Below are positions 16,263-24,620 of a stretch of 42,951 bases of DNA, piece by piece (within the stretch, counting starts at the first letter, position 1; each line of letters opens with the position of its first letter). The stretch is from Oscillospiraceae bacterium (GTDB lineage: Bacteria > Bacillota > Clostridia > Oscillospirales > Acutalibacteraceae): assembly GCA_015065765.1 (NCBI GenBank), contig SVPP01000020.1:1-42951 (forward strand). The letters run 5' to 3'. Position numbers and translations under genes: made by a program. Below the pieces are notes generated by a model. It was not told the DNA's origin, searched no databases, and worked only from the letters and a program-made list of their open reading frames with translations.

Positions 16263-18479
16263 ATGTCAAAAGCAAAATATGTAGATCCCACAATAGGTAC
16301 AGTAGGTGAAGCAGATGTTGGCCACGGCGGCGGAAAAACTCATCCCGGTGCGTGTGTTCCCGGAGGAATGGTTCAGCTTTCTCCTGATACAGTAACAGGT
16401 GGCGATAACGGCACCGGTTATAACTACTGCCATAATACAATTGAAGGCTTCAGCTTCAACCACATGAGCGGTATCGGCTGGTACGGAGACCTTGGTAATC
16501 TTCAGGTTATGCCGGTTACAGGCGAAACAGATCTTCGTAGCGGAAGCAATCAGGAAATTCCCTTAAAAAAAGGTAAAACAGGTTGGAAATCTCCGTTTTC
16601 ACACGAAAAAGAAAAGGCGGAAGCAGGGTATTATTCTGTTTTTCTTGACAGATACGGCATCACAGCTGAAATGTCTGTAACTCAGCGTACAGGTATGCTG
16701 AAATTTACTTATCCCGAAAAATCAGATGCAAAGGTTATTTTTAATTTTTCACGCAGAATCGGTGGCCATGCAGATTTTCAGAAGGTGAAAATTGTCGGTG
16801 ACAGAATGCTTGAAGGTGAAATTATCTGTACACCCAAGGGCGGCGGCTTCGGCAGAGGTGACGGTAACATTTCGTATAATTTTTATTTTGTTCTTGAAAT
16901 GTCTGAATCACCTGAGAAAATGCAGTTCTTCTCAAATGAAACCTTCGCACAAGGAAATCCCGAATACTTTGAAAACGAGGATGTAGGTCTGCTTGTTTCT
17001 TTCGGAGAAAATCTGACAGAGCCTGTTGAAATCAGGTGTGGTATTTCTTACACTGACCTTGAGGGCGCAAGAAAAAATCTTGAAAGCGAATGTCCCGACT
17101 TCGATTTTGAAAAAGTACGTAAGGGTGCTTTTGAAGAATGGGAAAATGTTTTTAAGAATATCAGCGTAGAGGGTAGTAATGAAACTGACTTGAAAATTTT
17201 CTATACCTGTCTTTATCACACTCTTCTTGACCCGAGAATCATGGCAGACGTTGACGGAAGATTCCCATTGAATGGTGAAATTCTCAGGTCTGAAAAATAC
17301 ACATACCGTACAATGTTCAGCGGTTGGGATGTTTACAGAAGTGAGTTTCCGCTTCTTACCGTTATCCGTCCCGATATTGTAAGCGATGAAGCAAATTCAC
17401 TTATAAAAATTGCAGAAACAAACAACGCGTCTCTTCCGCGGTGGGAGCTTATGGGAATTGATGCGGGATGTATGGTAGGCGATCCCGGTATAATCGTTAT
17501 TGCCGACGCATTCCTTAAAGGTATAAGAAATTTTGATTACGAGAAAGCATATGAGATTGCAAAAGCATCTGTTCTGTGTAAGAAAGAGCTTTTCGGTAAA
17601 AAGTTTAAATCTAACAGACCTGACTGTAAGCAATATATTGAGAACGCGTTTGTTCCGAAAAAAATCAGTGAAACGTTGGAGTACCTTCTTGCAGATTATA
17701 CACTTTACCGTTTTGCTGAGGCTCTCGGTAAAAAAGATGATGCTGAGTATTTCCTCGAAAGGACAAAAAAATATCCCGAAAACTATAACAAGAGATTAGG
17801 TTTCCTAATTTCAAGAAGAAAGAACGGCTGGTTCTGCTTTGAAAGAGATATTTATGACGGCATCGGTTGCGTTGAAAGCAATATTTTCCAGCAGTCATGG
17901 TTTGTGCCTTATGATGTTGAAGGATTGAGCAGACTTTTCGGAGAAGAGCGTACAATAAAACTTCTTGAAAGATTCTTTGAAGAGGCGGATTTCGGAAGAC
18001 TCTGGAATGAAAGCTACAACCATTCAAACGAGCCGTGCCACAATATCACTCATTATTTTGATATTCTGGGACTTCCCCACAGATGTCAGTACTGGACAAG
18101 AAGAGTGCAGAAAGAAGCGTATCGTTTAGGTGCTTTCGGCTTCTGCGGAAACGAGGATGTAGGACAGCTTTCTGCATGGTATGTTCTGTCAGCTTTCGGC
18201 TTTGCTCAGGTCTGCCCCGGTGATGATAAATATTATATAAACACACCTCTTTTTGAAAACATAAAAATTTCTTTGGATAAGAGCTATCACAATTGTGGTG
18301 TATCAGAAACTCTTGAAATCAAGTGTGATAAAGACCCTGACAACTTCCCCTATATCAGTAAAATGTCACTGAACGGTAAGGAAATCACAAGAACATATCT
18401 TACCTTTGAAGAAATTACATCAGGCGGAATATTGAACTTTGAATTATCTGATAAACCTTGTGAAATTTTCGGGAAATAA
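16263..18479 (+). CDS. GH92 alpha-mannosidase, cytoplasmic form
   Basis: A 738-residue protein without a signal peptide. The GH92 framework is clear: YVDPTIGT at 6-13 and HPGACVPGGMVQLSPDT at 27-43 in the N-terminal beta-sandwich. The (alpha/alpha)6 barrel carries FSGWDVYR (352-359), CVESNIFQQSWF (E538, the candidate catalytic acid), HNITHYFDILG (593-603) and CGNEDVGQLSAWYV (base region, 628-641). GH92 enzymes are calcium-dependent exo-acting alpha-mannosidases that trim N-glycans or yeast mannan with inversion. The glutamate acid is kept, which argues against the phosphomannose-type variants that have glutamine there. Intracellular location implies that it finishes imported manno-oligosaccharides. 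It is translated 9 bp after the beta-helix gene. Confidence 0.93.
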   Translation: MSKAKYVDPTIGTVGEADVGHGGGKTHPGACVPGGMVQLSPDTVTGGDNGTGYNYCHNTIEGFSFNHMSGIGWYGDLGNLQVMPVTGETDLRSGSNQEIPLKKGKTGWKSPFSHEKEKAEAGYYSVFLDRYGITAEMSVTQRTGMLKFTYPEKSDAKVIFNFSRRIGGHADFQKVKIVGDRMLEGEIICTPKGGGFGRGDGNISYNFYFVLEMSESPEKMQFFSNETFAQGNPEYFENEDVGLLVSFGENLTEPVEIRCGISYTDLEGARKNLESECPDFDFEKVRKGAFEEWENVFKNISVEGSNETDLKIFYTCLYHTLLDPRIMADVDGRFPLNGEILRSEKYTYRTMFSGWDVYRSEFPLLTVIRPDIVSDEANSLIKIAETNNASLPRWELMGIDAGCMVGDPGIIVIADAFLKGIRNFDYEKAYEIAKASVLCKKELFGKKFKSNRPDCKQYIENAFVPKKISETLEYLLADYTLYRFAEALGKKDDAEYFLERTKKYPENYNKRLGFLISRRKNGWFCFERDIYDGIGCVESNIFQQSWFVPYDVEGLSRLFGEERTIKLLERFFEEADFGRLWNESYNHSNEPCHNITHYFDILGLPHRCQYWTRRVQKEAYRLGAFGFCGNEDVGQLSAWYVLSAFGFAQVCPGDDKYYINTPLFENIKISLDKSYHNCGVSETLEIKCDKDPDNFPYISKMSLNGKEITRTYLTFEEITSGGILNFELSDKPCEIFGK

Positions 18480-18542
18480 TCTGCGAAAACTCGTGTGAGG
18501 CCCCGGTTTGTTGAGAAAATAAATTTGTGAAAGGAAAAGAAC

Positions 18543-19244
18543 ATGATTTATGTAACTTCAGACCTTCATGGATATTCTCTTGAAAAATTTCAGTCATTTC
18601 TCGATGAAGTGGGATTTTCAAAGGATGATTTTCTCTATGTGCTCGGTGATGTTATTGACAGAGGCAAGGATGGTATAAAAATTCTTAAATGGCTCATGTC
18701 AAAGAGAAATGCTCAGTTGATTCTTGGCAACCATGAAAGTATGCTCCTTGCCTGTGATTTTCTTTTTGATGAAATCACCGAGGATTCAATAAGCAGACTT
18801 ACGGGAACGAAGCTTAACATTTATTCTACATGGGTTTCAAACAGCGGGCAGGTTACGCTTGATGCACTGTCTGCCATGAGAAACAGCGAGATAAAATACA
18901 TCCTTGAATATCTCAGGGAATGTCCTCTGTATGAGGCGTTGACAGTAGGTGACAGAGATTTTCTTCTTGTACATAGCGGTCTCGGTTCTTTCAGACCTGA
19001 TAAGAAATTGTCTGAGTATACACCTACAGACCTTCTCTGGACAAGACCGAATCTCAATCAACGGTATTTCGAAGATTTTACCGTTATTTTCGGACATTCG
19101 CCCACTGTGCTTTATGGTGAGGAATATAGAGGGAAAGCTGTTTTTACCGATACATGGATAGATATTGATACCGGTGCAGCAATCGGTCTTTCCCCCATGC
19201 TTCTGCGACTTGATGACATGAAAGCATTTTATATGAAGAATTGA
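18543..19244 (+). CDS. PPP-type metallophosphatase (serine/threonine phosphatase-like)
   Basis: A 233-residue soluble protein; ATG 18543 follows GAAAGG. The complete metallophosphoesterase signature is present: DLHG (D7, H9), GDVIDRG (35-41), GNHE (62-65), VHSGLG (H144) and FGHSPT (H185). This order and spacing match the bacterial PPP phosphatases related to PrpA/PrpB and to diadenosine tetraphosphatase. It needs two metal ions and should cleave phosphomonoesters or Ap4A. It follows the GH92 gene after 63 bp with no obvious terminator between, so it is probably the last gene of the 13989-19244 operon, which ends at the hairpin at 19251. Protein and nucleotide substrates cannot be told apart by motif. 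Confidence 0.88.
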   Translation: MIYVTSDLHGYSLEKFQSFLDEVGFSKDDFLYVLGDVIDRGKDGIKILKWLMSKRNAQLILGNHESMLLACDFLFDEITEDSISRLTGTKLNIYSTWVSNSGQVTLDALSAMRNSEIKYILEYLRECPLYEALTVGDRDFLLVHSGLGSFRPDKKLSEYTPTDLLWTRPNLNQRYFEDFTVIFGHSPTVLYGEEYRGKAVFTDTWIDIDTGAAIGLSPMLLRLDDMKAFYMKN

Positions 19245-19249
19245 AAAAA

Positions 19250-19287
19250 ACCACCTGAAAAGGAAAATTCCTTTTCAGGTGGTTTTT
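19250..19287. terminator. Bidirectional terminator
   Basis: CCACCTGAAAAGG (19251-19263) pairs with CCTTTTCAGGTGG (19270-19282), with an A-run before and a T-run after. It separates the convergent phosphatase and trpB genes and can serve both. Confidence 0.9.
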
Positions 19288-19300
19288 GCTTGTGTTGAAT

Positions 19301-20545
19301 TTATTTCTTATATTTATCCAAATCAAATTTTTCGCCGCAGCCGTAGTTTTCGTAAACGTAGTCGATGTCCTTGTCGCCTCTGCCTGAGAGACATACGAGA
19401 ATAGAACCGTTCTTATGCTCTTTTGCGTATTTGATTGCATATGCAACAGCGTGTGAGCTTTCGATTGCAGGGATGATTCCCTCGTAACGTGAGAGAAGGA
19501 AGAATGCTTCCATTGCCTCTTCGTCAGTTACTGCATCGTAGTGAATTCTCTCAGCATCCTTGAGGTATGCGTGCTCAGGTCCGACGCCGGGGTAGTCAAG
19601 ACCGCTTGCAATTGAGTAAACGGGGAGGGGCTCACCATTTTCATCCTGAAGAAGGTAACTTTCAAAGCCATGGAGTTTACCTTTTGTGCCGAACTTCATT
19701 GTTGCCGCATGGTCGCCCACATTTCCGCCTTTACCAAGAGGCTCAACACCGTAAATCTCAACAGGGTCTGCAAGGAAGGGTGTGAACATACCCAGTGAGT
19801 TTGAGCCGCCGCCCACACATGCACAGACGGCATCGGGCATATTGCCTGTCATTTCCTTGAATTGTTCTCTTGCCTCAATGCCGATAACTGACTGGAAATC
19901 TCTTACCATCATGGGGAAGGGGTGAGGTCCGAGGCATGAGCCGATGCAGTAAATTGCATCTTTATATTCACGGATATATGCATCAAAAGCAGCGTCAACT
20001 GCTTCCTTGAGAGTTTTGAGACCGTGTGTTACGGGGATGACGTTTGCACCGAGCATTTTCATTCGGATTACGTTGGGATGCTGCTTTGCAATATCAACCT
20101 CGCCCATGTAGATGTCACATTCAAGTCCGAAATATGCTGCGGCAGTTGCAAGTGCAACACCGTGCTGGCCTGCACCTGTTTCAGCGATAACCTTTTTCTT
20201 ACCCATATATTTTGCAAGAAGTCCTTCACCCATGCAGTGATTGAGCTTGTGTGCACCTGTGTGGTTTAAGTCTTCGCGCTTGAGGTAAATCTGGCAGTTG
20301 CCGAAAAGACCTGACAGTCTCTCGCAGTGGTAAACAGGGGTAGGTCTGCCCTGAAATTCTTTTCTGATTCTTCTCAGTTCATTGATAAACTGTGCTGAAT
20401 GGCAGATTGCCTGATATGAGCTTGTGATTTCCTTGAAAGCGGGAACAAGCTCATCTGAGAGGAAAGCGCCGCCGTATTCACCGAAGTAGCCGTTTTCATC
20501 GGGGAATTCTTTTAAGTAATTGTCATAATCTCTGTATTTGTTCAT
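19301..20545 (-). CDS. trpB: Tryptophan synthase beta chain
   Basis: A 414-residue enzyme of normal TrpB length; ATG 20545 follows AAAAGGAG. It converts indole plus serine to tryptophan with PLP. Landmarks are [11 protein letters not shown] near the N-terminus, [14 protein letters not shown] with the PLP lysine K100, AETGAGQHG (catalytic E121) and the phosphate-binding GGGSN (245-249). It ends with the short tail KFDLDKYKK. No trpA or other trp gene is beside it, so it is an orphan copy. It may be used with a distant trpA or to salvage free indole. Control is by the Trp-specific T-box directly upstream. Confidence 0.95.
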   Translation of the reverse strand: MNKYRDYDNYLKEFPDENGYFGEYGGAFLSDELVPAFKEITSSYQAICHSAQFINELRRIRKEFQGRPTPVYHCERLSGLFGNCQIYLKREDLNHTGAHKLNHCMGEGLLAKYMGKKKVIAETGAGQHGVALATAAAYFGLECDIYMGEVDIAKQHPNVIRMKMLGANVIPVTHGLKTLKEAVDAAFDAYIREYKDAIYCIGSCLGPHPFPMMVRDFQSVIGIEAREQFKEMTGNMPDAVCACVGGGSNSLGMFTPFLADPVEIYGVEPLGKGGNVGDHAATMKFGTKGKLHGFESYLLQDENGEPLPVYSIASGLDYPGVGPEHAYLKDAERIHYDAVTDEEAMEAFFLLSRYEGIIPAIESSHAVAYAIKYAKEHKNGSILVCLSGRGDKDIDYVYENYGCGEKFDLDKYKK

Positions 20546-20587
20546 AATAAAATCTCCTTTTAATATCTGAAATGTGTGATTTGTTGT

Positions 20588-20626
20588 TTAATTGTTTTTT
20601 CGCCATCGTTTTGACAGAATAAACAT
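20588..20626 (-). CDS. Possible 12-residue leader peptide with a Trp codon
   Basis: Between the T-box terminator and trpB an ATG (20626) lies 8 nt after a strong AAGGAG site (20640-20634) and opens a 12-codon ORF, MFILSKRWRKNN, that stops at 20588. It has one tryptophan codon, flanked by arginines. The stop is 42 nt before the trpB start, which has its own ribosome site. This might be a translated leader that tunes trpB, or chance. One Trp codon is weak support. Confidence 0.35.
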   Translation of the reverse strand: MFILSKRWRKNN

Positions 20627-20641
20627 GAAAACATCTCCTTG

Positions 20642-20880
20642 AAAAATAAAAAATCCGTCCCCGAACAGGGACAGAAGAAAATCTGTTATGCCACCCTAAT
20701 AGGTCCTTTTCACGTACAAACATACGCTCCCGATGTAACGGTCGGTCCCCGTCAACGCCTACTCTCAGAATATTTCGGGTTGCCCTCAAAAGTCCATTCA
20801 CTGTCTGTTCGTTATGGTTTCGCACCGACCAACCACTCTCTTAAAACTCCGAAACAGCTACTACTCTTTCTCAAAGGTTT
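20642..20880 (-). ncRNA. T-box riboswitch, tryptophan specifier
   Basis: The minus strand carries a T-box leader ahead of trpB. The specifier context is GTGAATGGACTTTTGAG, with TGG (20796-20794) as the tryptophan codon in the usual GAA-NNN-AC setting. The antiterminator core AGGGTGGCA (complement of 20697-20689) is the conserved T-box bulge. The competing terminator is GTCCC...GGGAC (20672-20657), followed by a T-rich run (20653-20642). Uncharged tRNA-Trp should pair with the specifier and with the core, favour the antiterminator and switch trpB on. Confidence 0.92.
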
Positions 20881-20892
20881 TACTTTTTATAA

Positions 20893-20921
20893 ATTTTATC
20901 ACATAAAAAAGAAGTTGTCAA
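20893..20921 (-). promoter_or_regulatory. Promoter of the T-box/trpB transcript
   Basis: Minus strand: TTGACA (20921-20916), a 17-bp spacer, then TAAAAT (20898-20893). Transcription should begin near 20886, giving a leader of about 340 nt before trpB. Confidence 0.85.
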
Positions 20922-20973
20922 CAGGTTTTACTTTTTTATTTAGATGAATTTTCAATCTCTGATATGCAGAATA

Positions 20974-21001
20974 TTGACTTTTAACGATTTTAGTGTACAA
21001 T
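20974..21001 (+). promoter_or_regulatory. Promoter of the sigma-like operon
   Basis: TTGACT (20974-20979), a 16-bp spacer, then TACAAT (20996-21001), 29 nt before the ATG at 21031. It looks like a sigma-A promoter, not an obvious ECF self-promoter. Confidence 0.65.
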
Positions 21002-21030
21002 ATTCTCAGAATAAAAAAGGGGTAGAAAAC

Positions 21031-21864
21031 ATGGGGAAAAACATAAAAGAAAATTTTGATATTATTTTGAAAGAAATGTTCGGCTCGGAGGCAACCTGCT
21101 TTGATACACTTCTTGCTGCTACGGAAAAAGATATAAGAATAAAAATCTGTGCTGATTGTAAAAACACACCTGTACTCAATCACGGACGGATATACGAAGA
21201 GATCATTCAGGATGTGCTTATCAGGGTTTTTCTTACAAGCGTTCCACAGTTTTTTCTCAGAGCTGAAAACGGCACTCTTAACACTTCAGCAGATGAATAT
21301 TGGTACTGGGTTCAGAAAATCTGCAAAAACAGAGTAAGAGATTATTTTAATAAATATGCGAAAAAAGGCAATTCTGAGAGTTTCATAAGTGAGGATGAAG
21401 ATGAGGACACTCCTGAAATTCAGATAGCTGCACCTGAACCGGAGAATCAGGACTATAATCAGGAAGAGCTTGTCCGCCATTTCAACATTGTTATGACATC
21501 AGGCGGAAATGTTTACAAACCCCTTACTTGGATGGCCCAATCTTTACTTGTTCTCAGAAATAATCAGACAAGGATTGATTCTAATGATGAACTGATAATT
21601 TTTTTCGACAACATGACGCTTGACGAAATGTTCAATCTGATTCTCAGCATGGCAGAGAAGCTTGATTGGATGTATCTTGAAGAGGCAAGTGTTGCGAAAA
21701 TCAGAAAAGGTCTTGATAAGCTTCACGCAAGCGGTTGTCGGATGGGCGATATGCAATACCATGATTTCTATATGGCTGACGGTCCGAAAAAGTCAATCAG
21801 TGACTGGGTGAACCGCATGGATGCAAAAATCAAGGAAAAAGAAAGAAAACCCAAAATACAGTAA
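21031..21864 (+). CDS. Divergent ECF sigma-factor-like protein
   Basis: A 277-residue protein. I chose ATG 21031, which follows AAAAAGGGG and lies downstream of the promoter; the frame is open back to 20944. Residues 20-115 resemble sigma-70 region 2: a helix EEIIQDVLIRVFLTSVPQFF, then YWYWVQKICKNRVRDYFNKY, matching the usual W-x-x-x-I-x-x-N-x-x-R-D-x-x pattern. An acidic linker (SEDEDEDTPE) follows. The C-terminal half is helical, but I cannot see a normal region 4 helix-turn-helix, which a working ECF factor needs. The next gene encodes a zinc anti-sigma-like protein, which strengthens the reading. It is either a degenerate or a new sigma subtype. Promoter recognition is unproven. Confidence 0.65.
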   Translation: MGKNIKENFDIILKEMFGSEATCFDTLLAATEKDIRIKICADCKNTPVLNHGRIYEEIIQDVLIRVFLTSVPQFFLRAENGTLNTSADEYWYWVQKICKNRVRDYFNKYAKKGNSESFISEDEDEDTPEIQIAAPEPENQDYNQEELVRHFNIVMTSGGNVYKPLTWMAQSLLVLRNNQTRIDSNDELIIFFDNMTLDEMFNLILSMAEKLDWMYLEEASVAKIRKGLDKLHASGCRMGDMQYHDFYMADGPKKSISDWVNRMDAKIKEKERKPKIQ

Positions 21865-21881
21865 AGGAGGATAATGGTAAA

Positions 21882-22166
21882 ATGAACCATCTTGATATAA
21901 ATACAATAATTGATTATGTTATGATAAACGAAATAAATGACGAAACAAAGAAACTGGCATCTGAGGTTTGCAGTCATATAAAGGAGTGCAAGGAATGCCG
22001 TGAAACAGTAAATGCGTACCTTAATGTGTATGGAAAACTCATCGAGGAATCAGAACGCAAGGCTATTAACAGAAGACTTATTGAAGAGGCTATAGACGAT
22101 TTTTTAAATAAAAGGGATTTTGAAACACACCAGGAATTTGAAGAATATCAGGATTTTGAATTTTGA
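21882..22166 (+). CDS. Zinc-finger anti-sigma-like protein
   Basis: A 94-residue soluble protein; ATG 21882 follows AAAGGAGG by about 11 nt. A nearer ATG at 21874 would encode only MVK before a stop that overlaps this start. Residues C30, H32, C36 and C39 form the H-x3-C-x2-C pattern of zinc-binding anti-sigma (ZAS) domains, within LASEVCSHIKECKECRETVNAYL. No membrane helix follows, so it would act in the cytoplasm. The C-terminal tail is very acidic and aromatic (FETHQEFEEYQDFEF). It lies 17 bp after the sigma-like gene, the standard arrangement for a sigma/anti-sigma pair. The signal that releases the pair is unknown. Confidence 0.7.
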   Translation: MNHLDINTIIDYVMINEINDETKKLASEVCSHIKECKECRETVNAYLNVYGKLIEESERKAINRRLIEEAIDDFLNKRDFETHQEFEEYQDFEF

Positions 22167-22191
22167 TTTTTGAAATCGGTTTGACAGACAG

Positions 22192-23217
22192 GTGGCGATA
22201 GCGTTGCAGTGCGGTGAAAGAAAACGTGAGTGTTATAACAAAACACTTGTTGTTATTAACAGTCTTATCAGTCAGGGAAACTACGTCGAGGCATATAATG
22301 TGGCTGAAGTTTTTCTTAAATTATATATAGACGAAGATATTATAACACCGGAAGAAAAAGCAGATTTTTGCAGAATTTATATGGATTTATATGAGAAAAA
22401 TCCTGAAAAGCCTGTGCTGCTGAAGGAAAAATACCTTCTTATTCAAGCGATGTCTGTTATATTGAAAAGTGAAAGTACCGATAAAAATTTTCATACTTTT
22501 GCAAATTTGCTGAGAGAAATTTTTTCAGACCATGCAGAGGAAATGTTTGATAATCTTCCGTTGGCTCAGCTTATTTTGAAAATGTCGTTGAAAATAAACG
22601 CTTCCCTCGCTATAAAAACAGAGGACGACACTTTCGTGTCAGATGCTTTGCGCTCTGCAGAGTTTTTTGCGATAGAGTATTACATAAACGGGAAAAAAGA
22701 AGAACAAGCAGGCTTTGAATATTCTTGTCTGAAAATTATTGCGGCATACTATTTCGGCTTTTTCGGCAGTGACAGAAAGAGAGCCGCTAAAATGGCATTG
22801 AACCTCGCGTCTTACTGTGAGAAAAATGGTGATGAAAAAGAGTGGGGCTTGTACTGTTATTATGCTATTCTGCTGATTTCAGAGCATATGTTGAAGAAGG
22901 GTGAAAAGTATTACGACATTCTCGGGGATGCTTGTCAAAATGCGACGGAATATTTTGTTAAGCAGGGCGAAGATAAAAAGGCTGTAAAGATGCTTGAGTA
23001 TGCAATTTTGTTTTACAGGAACTACAGTAATACAAATCAGGAAAAAGCAGAGAAAAAATTAGCTTATCTCTTGTTCAGAACAGGTGAATTGTACAAATTT
23101 ATCGGCAGGAAAACAGAGGCGGCGGAGCTATGGAATGAAGCCATGATCCTTGCTGAAAAATACAAAGGCAATAAGCTTTGTGATATGATTTATGAATATT
23201 TGAGGAAAAATATATGA
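22192..23217 (+). CDS. Helical-repeat (TPR-like) protein
   Basis: A 341-residue all-helical protein. The start is uncertain: GTG 22192 has a poor ribosome site. Helix pairs of about 34-40 residues recur, for example SQGNYVEAYNVAEVFLKLYI, GDEKEWGLYCYYAILLISEH, QGEDKKAVKMLEYAILFYRN and IGRKTEAAELWNEAMILAEK, the last two being good TPR matches. It is probably a protein-binding scaffold. Its stop overlaps the start of the kinase gene by 4 bp (ATGA), so the two are translationally coupled. It belongs to the operon with the sigma-like and anti-sigma-like genes and could be a sensor or partner of that pair; this is inference. Confidence 0.65.
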   Translation: MAIALQCGERKRECYNKTLVVINSLISQGNYVEAYNVAEVFLKLYIDEDIITPEEKADFCRIYMDLYEKNPEKPVLLKEKYLLIQAMSVILKSESTDKNFHTFANLLREIFSDHAEEMFDNLPLAQLILKMSLKINASLAIKTEDDTFVSDALRSAEFFAIEYYINGKKEEQAGFEYSCLKIIAAYYFGFFGSDRKRAAKMALNLASYCEKNGDEKEWGLYCYYAILLISEHMLKKGEKYYDILGDACQNATEYFVKQGEDKKAVKMLEYAILFYRNYSNTNQEKAEKKLAYLLFRTGELYKFIGRKTEAAELWNEAMILAEKYKGNKLCDMIYEYLRKNI

Positions 23218-24086
23218 AGATTTTAGCATTCGGCGAAATACTTTTTGATGTAGATACAGCGAAAAATGAGAGCATTCTGGGCGGTGCTCCCATGAATTTC
23301 TGTTCTCATCTTACAAAGCTTGGAGCAGAAGGGTATATGCTCAGTGCGGTAGGTAATGATGAATTAGGCAGAGAAGCACTCAGATATGCAGACGCTTTCG
23401 GTGTTAAGAAGGATTATGTTCTTCTGAGTGAGAAGCCTACAGGAAAATGTCTTATAACTTACAATAACGGTGAGCCGTCCTATGATCTCGGCATGATTTC
23501 AGCTTATGATTATATAGAAATTACAGATAAAATTGTAAATGACATAAAGAGTGAAAATTTCGATGTTTTTTATATCGGAACACTTGCACAGAGAAATGAT
23601 GTGTCATCATCTTCTCTTGATAAAATTCTCGCTGAAGCAGAATTTTCCACTGTTTTTTATGACATGAATCTGAGACAGCACTACCATACAAGGGAGATTA
23701 TCGAAAAAAGTCTTGGTGCATGTAACATTCTGAAAATTAACAGAGAAGAATATGATTTTCTGTTGCAACAGGGATATGCACAGAATAAAGAAGAATTAGC
23801 AGAAAAGTATAATATTGATATAGTTCTTCTGACTCTTGATAAAGCAGGAGCGGAGGTGTACGGCAAAAAAATCAAAGAAGAAGTTTCAGTCGGCGGTATA
23901 GAAACAAATGTTGTTTCTACGGTAGGAGCAGGCGATAGCATGTGCGCATGTTTTCTTTATAATATGCTTCGCGGTGCGGACGCAAAAACAGCTCTTGAGA
24001 GAGCGAATATTCTTGCATCTTATGTTGTTTCTCATAAAGAAGCAATACCTGAATATACAAAAGAACTACTTGATAAAATCACATGA
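23214..24086 (+). CDS. PfkB-family sugar kinase (fructokinase-like)
   Basis: A 290-residue ribokinase-fold enzyme. The N-terminal signature includes FGEILFDV and GGAPMNF (23-29), the latter typical of fructokinase-like members. The C-terminal signature VGAGDSMCACF contains the catalytic base D241. KINREEYDFLL and VLLTLDKAGAEVY supply the nucleotide-site strands. It phosphorylates a sugar, probably a hexose such as fructose, with ATP. The start overlaps the preceding gene by 4 bp. It is the last gene of the sigma-like operon and is followed at once by a terminator hairpin that includes its own stop codon. No transporter or glycosidase is in the same transcript, so the substrate stays open. Confidence 0.9.
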   Translation: MKILAFGEILFDVDTAKNESILGGAPMNFCSHLTKLGAEGYMLSAVGNDELGREALRYADAFGVKKDYVLLSEKPTGKCLITYNNGEPSYDLGMISAYDYIEITDKIVNDIKSENFDVFYIGTLAQRNDVSSSSLDKILAEAEFSTVFYDMNLRQHYHTREIIEKSLGACNILKINREEYDFLLQQGYAQNKEELAEKYNIDIVLLTLDKAGAEVYGKKIKEEVSVGGIETNVVSTVGAGDSMCACFLYNMLRGADAKTALERANILASYVVSHKEAIPEYTKELLDKIT

Positions 24087-24116
24087 CAGGCAGTATTTCC
24101 GCCTGTCATATTTTTT
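24083..24116 (+). terminator. Terminator of the sigma-like/PfkB operon
   Basis: ATGACAGGC (24083-24091) pairs with GCCTGTCAT (24101-24109) and is followed by ATTTTTT. The left arm contains the stop codon of the kinase gene. Confidence 0.85.
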
Positions 24117-24148
24117 ACAGAAAATTCATAAAAAAGTCAGGAAAACTA

Positions 24149-24177
24149 TTGACAGAAAAGAATTGGTATTGTATAAT
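24149..24177 (+). promoter_or_regulatory. Perfect consensus promoter of the SRP operon
   Basis: TTGACA (24149-24154), a 17-bp spacer, then TATAAT (24172-24177). It should drive the genes from ylxM onward. Confidence 0.9.
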
Positions 24178-24185
24178 AGTGAGGC

Positions 24186-24207
24186 TGTAAAGTTCAAAAA
24201 CTTTACA
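24186..24207 (+). promoter_or_regulatory. 5' leader hairpin upstream of ylxM
   Basis: TGTAAAGTT (24186-24194), a CAAA loop and AACTTTACA (24199-24207) form a perfect 9-bp stem at the very 5' end of the predicted transcript. There is no T-run directly after it, so an mRNA-stabilising or protein-binding role is likelier than termination. Confidence 0.5.
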
Positions 24208-24253
24208 CCTTGTTTTCTGAAGGGCAAAAAGAGTATGAAAGGAGCTGTTTTAT

Positions 24254-24616
24254 ATGGCGAAAAATCTGCAGATTGCTGTTTTGCTTGACTATTACGGTGA
24301 ACTTCTCACTGAGAAACAGCGTGATTTCATCTCTCTCTATTATGATGAGGATTTATCCCTTGCGGAAATTGCTGAAAATGAAGGCATTACAAGACAGGGT
24401 GTAAGAGATTCCATAAAAAGAGCAGAAACACTTCTTTTTGAAATGGAAGAAAAATTAGGTTTTGCAAAACGTTTTGAAAAAATAAACGAAAATGCAGACA
24501 GAATCAGCGAATATGCATCTGAAATCAGCAGAGTAAATATGCAGACATCACTCTCAAGAGAAATCAGTGACCTGACAGTTAAAATCAGAACACTTGCAGG
24601 AGAGATAAAGGAGTAA
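24254..24616 (+). CDS. ylxM: YlxM-family SRP-associated HTH protein
   Basis: A 120-residue protein; ATG 24254 follows GAAAGGAG. The N-terminal half contains LTEKQRDFISLYYDEDLSLA and the helix-turn-helix EIAENEGITRQGVRDSIKRA, as in sigma region 4, which defines the YlxM/UPF0122 family. YlxM binds the signal recognition particle and stimulates Ffh GTPase activity in streptococci; it is nearly always encoded next to ffh, as here (4-bp gap). The C-terminal third is a long helix. It is the first gene of the ylxM-ffh-rpsP-khpA-rimM-trmD block. Confidence 0.92.
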   Translation: MAKNLQIAVLLDYYGELLTEKQRDFISLYYDEDLSLAEIAENEGITRQGVRDSIKRAETLLFEMEEKLGFAKRFEKINENADRISEYASEISRVNMQTSLSREISDLTVKIRTLAGEIKE

Positions 24617-24620
24617 TAAC

